Of a stretch of 64,000 nucleotides of DNA, positions 26,186-35,240 are shown in pieces. The notes under the pieces were generated by a model. That model searched no databases. It saw nothing but the letters and a program-made list of their open reading frames with translations, and was not told the DNA's origin. The stretch comes from Verrucomicrobiaceae bacterium UBA2429. GTDB lineage: Bacteria > Verrucomicrobiota > Verrucomicrobiia > Verrucomicrobiales > Verrucomicrobiaceae. Positions within the stretch are counted from its first letter, which is position 1. Each line of letters opens with the position of its first letter. The position numbers were made by a program, and so were the translations under genes. Location of the stretch: contig DDQZ01000067.1 of NCBI GenBank assembly GCA_002343505.1, positions 340 through 64,339 of the forward strand, given 5' to 3'.

Positions 26186-27685
26186 TCAAAGCCATCCGGT
26201 CTGGTTCAGGCGGCTGGTCAGCTCCATCTGGCGCTCGAGCTGCGCGGCGTAAAGCGCGGCGCGGGCGGGGTCGGGCCTGCAACGGGTGGTCTCGTCGAGC
26301 GCCACCAGGCGGGAGCAAAGCTCCTCATATGTGACAGCGGGCGATTTTTCATTCGCCAGCGCGTATGCGGCCTGGATGGCGGCGCCGAGCGCAGCGCCCT
26401 CGCTGGTGCTGAGTGTGACGACCTCGGCATTGAAGCAGTCCGCGGCGATTTGACGCCAGACGCCGCTCTTGCTGCCGCCGCCGGTGAGGCGTATCTCGGC
26501 GGGGTTCATGCCCAGATCGCGGAAACGTTTCAAACCGTAGGCCAGGCCCAGCGTGGCCCCTTCCACCGCCGCGCGCGCCAGATGGGCGGGTGTCATGTTG
26601 GCGGGGCGCAGACCGTGGATCACGCCGCTGCCTGCGGGCAGGTTCGGCGTGCGCTCGCCGTTGAGATAAGGCAGAAAGGCCACCCCATCCGCGCCAGCGG
26701 GCGCGCCGGCCACCGCGGCTTCGAGCTGCCTGATGTCCCAGCCGAACATCCCGCGCACCTGCTCGGTGACGACAGTGACATTCATCGTGCAGACAAGCGG
26801 CAGCCACTGGTCCGTGCTGTCGCAAAAAGCCGCCACCTCTCCCTGGCCGTCCACCACGGGCGAGCCGGCGACGCCGTAAAGCGTGCCGCTGGTGCCGAAG
26901 CTGGCGGTGATCACGCCCGGCTTGATGTTGCCAGTGCCGATGGCGCCCATCATGTTGTCACCGCCACCCGCGCTGACGATGACGCCTCCCGAAAGGCCCC
27001 ACTCCGCCGCCAGCTCCGGACGAAGCCGGCCATGCACAGCGCGCGAGGAGCCCAGAGGCGGCAGCATGGAGCTCACGCGCGGATCAATATAGTCGCACAG
27101 CTCGCGGCACCACTCGCGGGTGCGCACATTCAGGATGCCCATGCCGGAGGCGTCCCCGTATTCCATGCGCTTCACTCCGGTGAGCCAGAAATTCAGATAA
27201 TCATGCGGCAGCAGAATGGATGCGGTGCGGGCAAAATTTTCCGGCTCTTGCTGCTTCATCCACAGCAGCTTCGGGATCGTGTAACCCGGCAGCATGGCAT
27301 TGCCCGCCAGGGCGATGACACCCGGCTGGCCGCCGAAATGATGGGCGATCTCCTCGCACTGCGCCTGGGTGGAGGTGTCGCACCACAGCTTGGCCGGGCG
27401 CACCGGCCGGTCGGCCGCATCCAGCGCCACCAGCCCGTGCTGCTGGCCGCTGACACCGATGCCGGCGATCCGGTCACGCTCCGCGCCCAGCTTTTCCAGG
27501 CACTGGCGCACGCAGTCGCGCACGGCATCCACCCAGGTTTGCGGATGCTGCTCCAGATGGCCGGGCGGCAGCCCCTCGATGAGATCATACGCGCTGTGAC
27601 CGGAGGCCAGGATGCCGCCGGTGTCGAGGTCGAGCACGATGGCCTTGGTGCTCTGGGTGCCGCTGTCAATGCCGAGGAAATACAT
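26186..27685 (-). CDS. xylB: Xylulokinase
   Basis: A 499-aa FGGY-family sugar kinase phosphorylating D-xylulose with ATP. N-terminal YFLGIDSGTQSTKAIVLD is the ATP/phosphate-1 loop; GIGVSGQQHGLVALD and KLWCDTSTQAQ are the xylulokinase-specific segments (Gln-His and Asp sugar contacts). The FGGY C-terminal motif is LTGGGSKSGVWRQIAADCFN. Full length. It is divergent from the korB-like gene with a 120-bp gap and is probably upstream of pgm in one unit. No xylA isomerase lies nearby. Confidence 0.92.
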   Translation of the reverse strand: MYFLGIDSGTQSTKAIVLDLDTGGILASGHSAYDLIEGLPPGHLEQHPQTWVDAVRDCVRQCLEKLGAERDRIAGIGVSGQQHGLVALDAADRPVRPAKLWCDTSTQAQCEEIAHHFGGQPGVIALAGNAMLPGYTIPKLLWMKQQEPENFARTASILLPHDYLNFWLTGVKRMEYGDASGMGILNVRTREWCRELCDYIDPRVSSMLPPLGSSRAVHGRLRPELAAEWGLSGGVIVSAGGGDNMMGAIGTGNIKPGVITASFGTSGTLYGVAGSPVVDGQGEVAAFCDSTDQWLPLVCTMNVTVVTEQVRGMFGWDIRQLEAAVAGAPAGADGVAFLPYLNGERTPNLPAGSGVIHGLRPANMTPAHLARAAVEGATLGLAYGLKRFRDLGMNPAEIRLTGGGSKSGVWRQIAADCFNAEVVTLSTSEGAALGAAIQAAYALANEKSPAVTYEELCSRLVALDETTRCRPDPARAALYAAQLERQMELTSRLNQTGWL

Positions 27686-27805
27686 GATGGAGTGCTGTGA
27701 GTTGGGGCGGCATCCTAGACGCGCCCGGCGCGGCGCGGCAAATGAAGATTCGTGATTGACCCGCGCGAAGAAAATCGTTTAGCTAGGCCACCAACCCACC
27801 ACCCC

Positions 27806-28723
27806 ATGTCCGCAGCCATCCAGGAGGCGCCCGCCTCCGCCGCACCCGCCGCCGAAAAGCTCACCAAGAAAATCCTCACCGCCGACCATCCGACCTGGTG
27901 CCCCGGATGCGGTGACTTCGCCGTTCTGGCCGCTTTCTACAAGGTCCTGGAGAAGCTGCAGTATCCGCATGAAAAAATCGTCTGCGTGGCGGGCATCGGC
28001 TGCTCCTCGCGCTTCCCGTATTTCGTCAACAGCCACGGCATTCACTTCATCCATGGCCGCGCACTGCCGCTGGCCACCGGCATTTCCCTGAGCCGGCCGG
28101 ATGTGCATGTGTTCGTCTTTGGCGGCGACGGCGACGGCTTCTCCATCGGCGGCAACCATCTGAACCACGCGGCGCGCAAGAATGTGAAGCTGACGTATGT
28201 GATCATGGACAACTTTGTCTATGGCCTGACCAAGAAGCAGACCAGCCCCACCAGCCCGCAGGGCTTCAAGTCCAAGACCGACCCGACGGGCAGCATTGAC
28301 CGCCCGATCAACCCCATGAAGCAGCTCCTGGCCAGCGGAGCCACATTCATCGCCCGCACCCACGCCGCGCAGGTCAAGCACATGATGGACACCTTCGAGC
28401 GCGCCATTCTGCACGACGGCTTCTCCGTGGTGGAGTGCCTCAGCGAGTGCGTCATGTTTTACGCCGGCTCCTTCGATGACAGCACGCCGCGCAAAGGCGG
28501 TGTCTATGACCTCATAGACGAAACCCAGCATGACGTGAAGGATGACGTCGCGGCATTCAAACTGGCCGACCTGTCCTCGCCGGGCAAATTCGGCGTCTTC
28601 TACGAAGTCAGCCGCCCGACGAAAAACGCCCTGGAGCAGAAGTGGATAGACAGCACCCAGGCAAAACTGGCCGGCACCAGCCACAAGGAAATCCTGCGCA
28701 AGCGGCTCGAGGTCATGCGCTGA
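27806..28723 (+). CDS. 2-oxoacid:ferredoxin oxidoreductase, beta subunit (KorB/PorB type)
   Basis: A 305-aa thiamine-diphosphate subunit of a pyruvate or 2-oxoglutarate:ferredoxin oxidoreductase. HPTWCPGCGDFAVLAA near the N-terminus is the family signature, GIGCSSRFPYFVNSHGIH follows, and VFGGDGDGFSIGGNHLNHAARKN is the TPP/Mg-binding motif (GDGD). The start at 27806 matches the family; an earlier in-frame start would add a poorly conserved lead. The alpha subunit, which usually precedes it immediately, is absent: the upstream gene is xylB on the other strand, and the next gene downstream is an exported methyltransferase. Confidence 0.88.
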   Translation: MSAAIQEAPASAAPAAEKLTKKILTADHPTWCPGCGDFAVLAAFYKVLEKLQYPHEKIVCVAGIGCSSRFPYFVNSHGIHFIHGRALPLATGISLSRPDVHVFVFGGDGDGFSIGGNHLNHAARKNVKLTYVIMDNFVYGLTKKQTSPTSPQGFKSKTDPTGSIDRPINPMKQLLASGATFIARTHAAQVKHMMDTFERAILHDGFSVVECLSECVMFYAGSFDDSTPRKGGVYDLIDETQHDVKDDVAAFKLADLSSPGKFGVFYEVSRPTKNALEQKWIDSTQAKLAGTSHKEILRKRLEVMR

Positions 28724-28754
28724 CCTGAAGCCGCGCGCGGCCCGTCGCGACCCC

Positions 28755-29432
28755 ATGCGCCTGCTCCTTTCCCCCCTTCTGCTCGCCGCCGCCGCGATCG
28801 CGCAGGACTCCCCTGCCCCGCCGCCGCCCTCCGAGTATCAAGGCCGGGTCATCGCCCAGACCATGCACTGGCAGGGCGCGGGCTGGCTGATCCGCAACAA
28901 GCGCGAGCGCGAGGAGGGCGCGGAGCGCATGAGGGAGGAATTAAGGCTCAAACCCGGCATGACCGTCTGCGACCTGGGCAGCGGCAACGGCTATCACACC
29001 CTGCCAATGGCGGAAAAAGTGGGGCCTGAAGGCAGGGTCTATGCCGTGGACATCCAGCCCGAGATGCTGGAAATGCTCAAGCAGCGCGCGGAAGCGCGGA
29101 TGCTGGAGAACATCGAATGCATCATCAACTCGGAGACGGATCCGAAAATACCCGCCGGCTCGTGCGACATGATTCTGCTCGTGGATGTGTACCACGAGTT
29201 CTCCCATCCAGAGGAAATGCTGGCGGGCATCCGCAAGGCGCTGAAGCCGGACGGCGTGGTGGTGCTGGTGGAGTTCCGCGCCGAGGACGAGAGCGTGCCG
29301 ATCAAACCGGAGCACAAAATGACCAAGGCGCAGATCAACAAAGAGCTGGAGCACAACGGCTTCAAACTCGCGCGCGAGTTTGACGGGCTGCCCTGGCAGC
29401 ACATGATGTTTTTTGGCCTCGCTGAAAAGTGA
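28755..29432 (+). CDS. Class I SAM-dependent methyltransferase with signal peptide
   Basis: A 225-aa Rossmann-type methyltransferase. Motif I is VCDLGSGNGYHTLP near residue 75, then VYAVDIQPEMLEML, DMILLVDVYHEF (motif for the catalytic strand) and ALKPDGVVVLVEFR. The N-terminus MRLLLSPLLLAAAAIAQ is a convincing signal peptide, followed by a Pro-rich linker. Export of a SAM-dependent enzyme is unexpected since SAM is cytoplasmic; exported relatives are known in several phyla without an assigned substrate. It lies 31 nt downstream of the korB-like gene and is convergent with the cytochrome-LRR gene (6 bp). Confidence 0.85.
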   Translation: MRLLLSPLLLAAAAIAQDSPAPPPPSEYQGRVIAQTMHWQGAGWLIRNKREREEGAERMREELRLKPGMTVCDLGSGNGYHTLPMAEKVGPEGRVYAVDIQPEMLEMLKQRAEARMLENIECIINSETDPKIPAGSCDMILLVDVYHEFSHPEEMLAGIRKALKPDGVVVLVEFRAEDESVPIKPEHKMTKAQINKELEHNGFKLAREFDGLPWQHMMFFGLAEK

Positions 29433-29438
29433 TGCCGC

Positions 29439-30395
29439 TCACTGCCCGCCCGTGACTTTGACGCCGGGGATGGCTGCCTGGAGTTGCTTGATGCCCGCGG
29501 GTGTGACCTTGCTCTGGAAGAGATAAACTTGCTTGAGCGATTTGATGTCCGCGATGTGCTTGACGCCCGCGTCGGTGACGCTCGTGCCGAACAGGTTGAG
29601 TGTCTGCAGCTTGTCGAGCTTCGCCAGCGCGGCGAGACCGGCGTCGGTGACCTGTGTCTGGCGCAGGTCCAGCGCCACAAGGCGGGTGAAAGTGGCGACT
29701 GTCCGCAACGCCTCATCGCTGATGACGGTGCGCCCCAGGTCCAGCCGGGCAATGTGATCCTTCAGTCCGGCCAGCGCGGCGACTTTTTCATCGTCGCTCT
29801 TGGTGACACCGGTGAGAAAGTCAGCCCGCAGCAGCGCGCCATCCACTTTCAACGGGGCGACCTGCGCGCCTGCGGCCCTGGCTTTTTCCAGGGCGTCGGA
29901 AGGCGCGGGTTTGAGGTCCTTTTCGAGCATGGCATACAGTTCCTCGTGCTCGCGCACTTGCGGGGTTGCGGGCTTCGCGGCCACCGCGTCCTTGGGCGCG
30001 CCTTCCATGTTCCCCGTCCAGCCGCCGAAGTCCGCCCCGGACTCGATCCACTCCTTCAGCAGGGCGATCTCGTCCTTGGTCAGCGGGTCGCCTTCCGGCG
30101 GCATGAACATGTCCTCATCCTCAGGCAGGGTGACGACTTCAAACATGTAGCTTTTCTTCAAATCACCAGGCACGAGCGCCGCCCCGGTCTCGCCTCCCTT
30201 GAGCATGGCCCATGCGGCATCAAGGCGCAGATCGGCCTTCGGCTTCTTGAGCCGCCCGTCCTCCTCAAAGGGCGCCTTGTGGCATTCCATGCACTTTTTT
30301 TCCAGCACGGGCAGGATTTGTTTCTGAAAATCCACGGCGGCATGAACTGGAGCGGCGGCGGCAATGATGAGCAAGATACGGGCTGTCGAAAGCAT
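29439..30395 (-). CDS. Planctomycete-type cytochrome C domain plus leucine-rich repeat protein
   Basis: A 318-aa secreted protein: signal peptide (LLIIAAAAPVHA), then the planctomycete cytochrome C (PSCyt1) domain with a single heme motif CMECH near residue 35, LRLDAAWAMLKGG and PEDEDMFMPPEGDPLTKDEIALLKEWIESGA. A low-complexity Ala/Pro/Lys linker follows, then four to five leucine-rich repeats of the LDLRQTQVTDAGLAAL type to the end. The domain pair is typical of Planctomycetes-Verrucomicrobia. The role is unknown; the LRRs suggest protein binding and the heme suggests periplasmic electron transfer. It is convergent with the methyltransferase gene. Confidence 0.85.
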   Translation of the reverse strand: MLSTARILLIIAAAAPVHAAVDFQKQILPVLEKKCMECHKAPFEEDGRLKKPKADLRLDAAWAMLKGGETGAALVPGDLKKSYMFEVVTLPEDEDMFMPPEGDPLTKDEIALLKEWIESGADFGGWTGNMEGAPKDAVAAKPATPQVREHEELYAMLEKDLKPAPSDALEKARAAGAQVAPLKVDGALLRADFLTGVTKSDDEKVAALAGLKDHIARLDLGRTVISDEALRTVATFTRLVALDLRQTQVTDAGLAALAKLDKLQTLNLFGTSVTDAGVKHIADIKSLKQVYLFQSKVTPAGIKQLQAAIPGVKVTGGQ

Positions 30396-30516
30396 GGCTT
30401 GGGGAGGGTTTTGCCTTTCAGTGGGTCATGTCGGTTTTACCCGCCTGAAAAACAGGCGAGAGAAACGCTTGCCTCCAGGTCTTGTTTCAGGGAAAACTCA
30501 GCCACAACCCGTCTCC

Positions 30517-31821
30517 ATGTCCATGCCCCACCGAATCCAAACCGGCGCCATCCTGCGGAACTCCACACTCGCGATCATCATGGGAGGCGGCGCCGGCACA
30601 AGGCTCTTCCCCCTGACCAAGGACCGCGCCAAGCCGGCCGTGCCGCTTGCGGGGAAATACCGGCTGGTGGACATCCCGATCAGCAACTGCATCAACTCAG
30701 GCGTGCGCCAGGTCTTTGTGCTCACCCAGTACAACAGCGCCTCGCTCAACCGGCACATCTCCCGCACCTACAACTTCGACCAGTTCCAGCGCGGCTTCGT
30801 GGAGGTGCTGGCGGCGCAGCAGACTCCCGAGGGCGAGCGCTGGTACCAGGGCACCGCCGACGCGGTGCGCAAAAATCTGCGCTACTTTCTCGAAGGCGAC
30901 CATGAGTACTATCTCATCCTCAGCGGGGACCAGCTTTATCGCATGGACTTCCGCCAGGTCATGAGCCAGCATCTGGCATCCAAGGCGGACATCACCATCG
31001 CCACCCTGCCTGTCAATGCCCAGGACGCCACAGGCTTCGGCATCATGAAGACTGACACCGAGGGACGAATCCATGAATTCGTGGAAAAACCCAAGGATCC
31101 CGAAGTGCTCAAGAGCCTTGAGATGCCTGAGGCGACACTGCGCGCGCTGAGCCTGCCCGCCACGGAGCCGCGCTACCAGGCATCCATGGGCATTTACGTC
31201 TTCAACCGCAAAACTCTGGTCGAGTGCCTCGACAACGATTTGATGGACTTTGGCAAAAACATCATCCCCGGCGCGCTCAAGAAGTATCATGTGAACGCTT
31301 ACAACTTCCAGGGCTACTGGGAGGACATCGGCACCATACGCTCGTTTTTCAACGCCAACCTGGACCTCTGCAAGCTGGTGCCCCAGTACGATTTCTTCGA
31401 CTCCACAGCTCCCATATTCACGCATGCCCGCTTCCTTCCAGCCACCAAGATCAACGGCGCCCGGATTCGCGAGGCGTTGATCTCCGACGGCTGCATCATC
31501 ACCGACGCCCATGTGGAGACCGCCGTCGTCGGCGTGCGCGCGATCATTGAGAGCGGCACGACCATTCGTGAAACCATCATCATGGGGGCGGATTTCTACG
31601 CGGGAGCCGCCGGCACCGATCCGAACCACGCGCCTCCAGGCATCGGGCGCAATTGCCGCATTGAGCGCGCCATCATTGATAAAAACGTCCACATCGGCGA
31701 CAACGTGGTCATCACCCCCGAAGGCAAGCCGGACCACATGGACGGAGAGAATTTCTACATTCGTGACGGCATTGTCGTGGTCCCCAAAGGCGCTGTGATA
31801 CCCGCCGGCACCTGGATTTGA
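30517..31821 (+). CDS. glgC: Glucose-1-phosphate adenylyltransferase (ADP-glucose pyrophosphorylase)
   Basis: A 434-aa enzyme making ADP-glucose for glycogen. IIMGGGAGTRLFPLTKDRAKPAV is the NTP-binding motif, KYRLVDIPISNC follows, and GTADAVRKNLRYF and EFVEKPKDPE are substrate-loop motifs. The C-terminal part carries left-handed beta-helix hexapeptides (NCRIERAIIDKNVHIGDNV). ATG codons at 30517 and 30523 are in frame (M-S-M-P); neither has a strong ribosome binding site. It is divergent from the cytochrome-LRR gene; the 122-bp gap carries a CGCCTG-AAAAA-CAGGCG hairpin. A metal ABC permease follows only 14 nt behind. Confidence 0.94.
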   Translation: MSMPHRIQTGAILRNSTLAIIMGGGAGTRLFPLTKDRAKPAVPLAGKYRLVDIPISNCINSGVRQVFVLTQYNSASLNRHISRTYNFDQFQRGFVEVLAAQQTPEGERWYQGTADAVRKNLRYFLEGDHEYYLILSGDQLYRMDFRQVMSQHLASKADITIATLPVNAQDATGFGIMKTDTEGRIHEFVEKPKDPEVLKSLEMPEATLRALSLPATEPRYQASMGIYVFNRKTLVECLDNDLMDFGKNIIPGALKKYHVNAYNFQGYWEDIGTIRSFFNANLDLCKLVPQYDFFDSTAPIFTHARFLPATKINGARIREALISDGCIITDAHVETAVVGVRAIIESGTTIRETIIMGADFYAGAAGTDPNHAPPGIGRNCRIERAIIDKNVHIGDNVVITPEGKPDHMDGENFYIRDGIVVVPKGAVIPAGTWI

Positions 31822-31835
31822 GCTTTCCACGCTGA

Positions 31836-32693
31836 ATGGATGCCGCGCTGCCCAGCCTTGCCGATTTTCTGGCCGAACCCATCGCCCGCCGGGCGCTTCT
31901 GGCGTGTTTGATGATCGGATTCGCCAACGGTTTCGTCAGCGCCTTCGTGGTGTTGAGAAAGTCGGCCTTGAAGATCGGCACGCTATCCCACGCTCTGCTG
32001 CCGGGCATCGCCTTGACGGTGCTCATCTTTGGCCTGGTGGCCTGGAGCGTGCTGGCGGGCGCGGTCATCGCCGCGCTCATCGTCGGGCTGGGCTCCATCT
32101 TCCTCTCGCGCACCTCGCGCCTGGACCAGGACACCTCGATGGGCATCCTCTACACCACCGCCTTTGCCGGCGGCTACCTGATCCTCACCCAGCTCAATGT
32201 GCGCCAGAAGCTGGATGAATGGCTCTTTGGCAGCATCGTGGGCATGGCCGACAGCGATTTATGGATCGCCTTCGGCATCAGCGCCTTCGCCGTCCTGGCT
32301 CTCACCGCGCTGCAAAGGCCGCTGCTCATCCACCTCTTCGAGCCGAACATCGCCGCCAGCCTCGGCGTGCCCGTGCGCTTTCTGAATTACGCCACTTTCA
32401 CCATCACCATCCTCGTCCTGATCTCCTCGCTCCAGGCCGTGGGCTGCATTCTCAGTGTCGGTCTTCTGGTCATGCCCGCGGCGACGGTTTACCTCTTCAC
32501 CGACAACGCGCGCACGCTGTTCTGGGGCGGCGGGATCATCGGAGCCGTCGGTCCGGTGGCCGCTTTTTTCATCAGCTATCCCCTGGGCTGGAGCGTCAGC
32601 GCCACCATCATCGTCGTGCTTGGCGCCTTGTTCCTGGCCGCCTACATCCTCAGTCCGCGCTACGGGCTTTTCAGCAAACGCGGGCGCGTCTGA
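31836..32693 (+). CDS. Metal ABC transporter permease (ZnuB/MntB family)
   Basis: A 285-aa inner-membrane permease with about eight membrane helices. MIGFANGFVSAFVVLRKSALKIGTLSHALLPGIAL matches the ABC-3 (PF00950) signature, including the SHA motif after the second helix. A Gly-rich central stretch and VGCILSVGLLVMPAATVYLF near residue 205 are also characteristic. The ATPase and the solute-binding protein that normally surround it are not next to it. It lies 14 nt downstream of glgC, implying cotranscription with a gene of unrelated function. Zinc, manganese or iron could be the substrate; sequence alone does not decide. Confidence 0.88.
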   Translation: MDAALPSLADFLAEPIARRALLACLMIGFANGFVSAFVVLRKSALKIGTLSHALLPGIALTVLIFGLVAWSVLAGAVIAALIVGLGSIFLSRTSRLDQDTSMGILYTTAFAGGYLILTQLNVRQKLDEWLFGSIVGMADSDLWIAFGISAFAVLALTALQRPLLIHLFEPNIAASLGVPVRFLNYATFTITILVLISSLQAVGCILSVGLLVMPAATVYLFTDNARTLFWGGGIIGAVGPVAAFFISYPLGWSVSATIIVVLGALFLAAYILSPRYGLFSKRGRV

Positions 32694-32719
32694 GGATGGG
32701 ACGCTGACACTGGCACCCC

Positions 32720-32763
32720 AAAAAAAAGCCAGGTGTGCCTGCCTCGCATGGCTGCGCCATACG
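32720..32763 (-). terminator. Terminator-like structure for the Gfo/Idh/MocA operon
   Basis: Read on the minus strand downstream of the gene ending at 32784, an 8-bp stem (32763-32756 with 32752-32745, one G-T wobble) is followed by a small CAGG/CCTG hairpin and then eight T residues (32727-32720). The T-tract and double hairpin support transcription termination between the two convergent units. The first stem is 17 nt from the T-tract, so the second, weaker stem would have to be the active one. Confidence 0.5.
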
Positions 32764-32783
32764 GGCGTGCCGGGTGTGCGGGA

Positions 32784-33821
32784 TCACCGCATCTCGCTGA
32801 TGCTCACGGGCCTGCCTCCCTGCTCGGCGCTGCGGTCGGAGGCGAAGATGACCTCGAAGCTGCGCAGGGACTCGGTGAAGCTGGTCAGCGGCATGTCCCT
32901 GCCCTCGTCGAGCGCGTCGAAGAAGGCCTGGAACTGGGTGGCGTAGGGGTGGTCGCTCACATCGCCGGAGTCGAGCATCTTCATGGAGAGCTGGCTCCAA
33001 GCGGCCTTGTTGGTCTTGAGCTTGCTGCTGTGGAATTTGTTGTCGAGCAGACTGCCCTGGCTGCCGACCAGATGGGTGTGGAAGTAGTAGGGCTGAAGGC
33101 AGTCCACAATGGCGGCCGTCTTGCCAACGGAGCCGTTTTTGAACTTCACGAGCGTGACGCTGGAGGTGTCATACTCGTAAGGCGCGAAGATTTCGCTTTT
33201 TGAGCGTGTGCTGAAGCTTGTGACGGTGTCCACCTCTCCGCCCATGACCATGAGCAGGGCGTCGAGCGCGTGGCAGCCGGCGGTGAGCAGGGCGCTGCCG
33301 CCGTCCTTTTTGCCGATGTTCCAGCGGAACTGGCCGTACCAGGGGCCGATGCCGTGGTAGTAGTCCACCTCGCCGTAGTGCAGCTCGCCGAGGACGCCCT
33401 CGTCAATGAGCGCCTTGGTGGACTGGAACTGGCCGGAGAAGCGGCACTCGAAGCAGACGCAGCCTTTGACGCCGTTGGCAGAGGCGGCGGCTGCGATCTC
33501 GCGCACTTCCTGGAGGGAGTTCGCCATCGGCTTCTCCAAAATGATGTGCTTCTTCGCGTTGGCGGCGGCCACCGCCTGGTTGCGATGCTGGCTGGGGTAG
33601 CTGGTGATGTCCACCACATGGATGTCAGGGTCGGCGAGCATGGCGTCCACGTCTTGATACGCCTTGATGCTGCCGCCGTGCCTGGCGCTGAGATCGGCGC
33701 TGTCGAGCGGGCGGGACGAGTAGATGGCGGTGACCTGCGCCTGCCGGGTGGAGTTGATCGCCTCAATGTGGGCGGTGGCCGCCCAACCGTAACCGATGAT
33801 GCCTACGTTGTGTTTTTTCAT
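32784..33821 (-). CDS. Gfo/Idh/MocA family oxidoreductase
   Basis: A 345-aa NAD(P)-dependent sugar/inositol-type dehydrogenase. N-terminal [17 protein letters not shown] is the Rossmann dinucleotide motif, and [14 protein letters not shown] carries the catalytic Lys of the EKP motif. [17 protein letters not shown] at about residue 180 has the His that shapes the active site. No signal peptide, so cytoplasmic. It is 75 nt downstream of a second, Tat-exported family member on the same strand, suggesting a two-gene operon for sugar or cyclitol breakdown. The substrate cannot be inferred. Confidence 0.9.
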   Translation of the reverse strand: MKKHNVGIIGYGWAATAHIEAINSTRQAQVTAIYSSRPLDSADLSARHGGSIKAYQDVDAMLADPDIHVVDITSYPSQHRNQAVAAANAKKHIILEKPMANSLQEVREIAAAASANGVKGCVCFECRFSGQFQSTKALIDEGVLGELHYGEVDYYHGIGPWYGQFRWNIGKKDGGSALLTAGCHALDALLMVMGGEVDTVTSFSTRSKSEIFAPYEYDTSSVTLVKFKNGSVGKTAAIVDCLQPYYFHTHLVGSQGSLLDNKFHSSKLKTNKAAWSQLSMKMLDSGDVSDHPYATQFQAFFDALDEGRDMPLTSFTESLRSFEVIFASDRSAEQGGRPVSISEMR

Positions 33822-33896
33822 GATGAATCAAAGTGTGCTGGCGGCGGACGCGGGCCGCCGGGTTCTCATTCATTCCAGGACAGTTCAGCGCGCTTG

Positions 33897-35240
33897 TCAC
33901 GCCTTTTTCTGCGCGGGCTTTTCACCTTCCTTGGATGCCGGGGCTTCTTCCGGCTTGGGCGGCTCCGGCAGGAGGAATTTCGTGATGCCCGGCATGGGCA
34001 TGGCCGAGGGGGTGAAACTGTCGCCCCACTTCAAATCATCCGGCGCCAGATCCTGCGCGCAGGCGAGCATTTGGTCCCAGGTGATGAGCTGGCCGGTGTA
34101 GGCGGCCTCGCGGCCCATGATGGCGACGAGGGTGGAGAGCATCATGCGGTCTCCGTCGTTGATGGCCTCCCCCTTGCGGATGGACTGGAAGAGCGCCTCG
34201 TGCTCAAGGTCGTACATGTTCTTTTCCTCGCCTTTGTAGCGCCAGCGCTTTTCACCATCAATGAAGGGAACGCCGCCCTTGCCGATGACAAGCACGCCCT
34301 TCTCGCCGCGGATGATGTCCTGATTGTGGCCCTGGCAGCCTTTGATCTGGCGGGAGGCCATGTTGCAGACGAGACCGTTTTCCCACTCATAAGCGGCATG
34401 GAAGTGGTCGAAGATGTTGCCGTCCTCGGCGGGGATCTGCCGCCCGCCGGTGCCGATGCAGCTCATGGGCGGCTTGTCGCCCATGGCCCAGCAGATTTTG
34501 TCCACGCTGTGGACGGCCTGCTCCACCAGGCTGTCACCGCTGAGCCAGGAGAAGTTGTACCAGTTGCGCACCTGCCACTCCACATCACTCATGCCCGGCG
34601 GGCGCGCGCTGGCGGGAGGCATGGGTTTGACCGGCCCGGTGTGGTAGGTGGAATAGACGCTGGCCAGCCTGCCGATCTGGCCATCCAGCACGCGTTTGAA
34701 AGCCTCTCCGCGTGAAATGCTGTAGCGCCAGCAGAAACCGGCCACGACACTAAGCTTCTTCTCCTTCGCCTTGTTCACCGCCGCCATCGCCAGGTGGTAG
34801 CCAATGGTGTCAACGGCCATGGGTTTTTCGCTGAAAATGTGCTTTCCCGCATCCACCGCAGCCATCAAATGCACCGGACGAAATCCCGGAGGGCTGGCCA
34901 GCAGCACCACGTCCACGCCGCTGTCAATGAGCTGCTTGTAGGAATCCAGACCGACAAACTGCTTGTCCGGCTTCACATCCACGCGGTCGGGGAATTTCTG
35001 CGAGAGGCTGGCAATGCTTTTTTCGATCTGCCCGGCCTCCACATCCGCCATCGCCACCAGCTTGCCATTGTACTCGGCCCCCAGAGCCTGCGCCGCCGCA
35101 CCCGTGCCGCGCCCGCCGCAGCCCACGAGGCCGATGCGCAGCGTCTCCTGGGAGTCGGCTTTCTGCTGCGCCCTCAGGGTCGTGGCGGCGGTGATGATGG
35201 CGGCTGAGCCCGTGGCTTGCGAAAACTGGCGGCGGTTCAT
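33897..35240 (-). CDS. Gfo/Idh/MocA family oxidoreductase with Tat signal
   Basis: A 447-aa secreted dehydrogenase-like protein. The twin-arginine signal NRRQFSQATGSAAIITAATTLRA is followed by the Rossmann motif LRIGLVGCGGRGTGAA and the EKP motif (HIFSEKPMAVDT). Verrucomicrobia and Planctomycetes carry many such exported paralogues, which bind their nucleotide before Tat export. The C-terminal 30 residues are Pro/Glu/Lys-rich. The ATG at 35240 opens directly into the twin-arginine motif; an ATG at 35255 would add five residues. It is the first gene of the pair with the gene ending at 32784. Confidence 0.88.
   Translation of the reverse strand: MNRRQFSQATGSAAIITAATTLRAQQKADSQETLRIGLVGCGGRGTGAAAQALGAEYNGKLVAMADVEAGQIEKSIASLSQKFPDRVDVKPDKQFVGLDSYKQLIDSGVDVVLLASPPGFRPVHLMAAVDAGKHIFSEKPMAVDTIGYHLAMAAVNKAKEKKLSVVAGFCWRYSISRGEAFKRVLDGQIGRLASVYSTYHTGPVKPMPPASARPPGMSDVEWQVRNWYNFSWLSGDSLVEQAVHSVDKICWAMGDKPPMSCIGTGGRQIPAEDGNIFDHFHAAYEWENGLVCNMASRQIKGCQGHNQDIIRGEKGVLVIGKGGVPFIDGEKRWRYKGEEKNMYDLEHEALFQSIRKGEAINDGDRMMLSTLVAIMGREAAYTGQLITWDQMLACAQDLAPDDLKWGDSFTPSAMPMPGITKFLLPEPPKPEEAPASKEGEKPAQKKA

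Noticed and set aside
27754..27790. Promoter before the korB-like gene
   Set aside because: A TTGACC box is present, but no acceptable -10 at 16-18 nt was found, so it was not listed.
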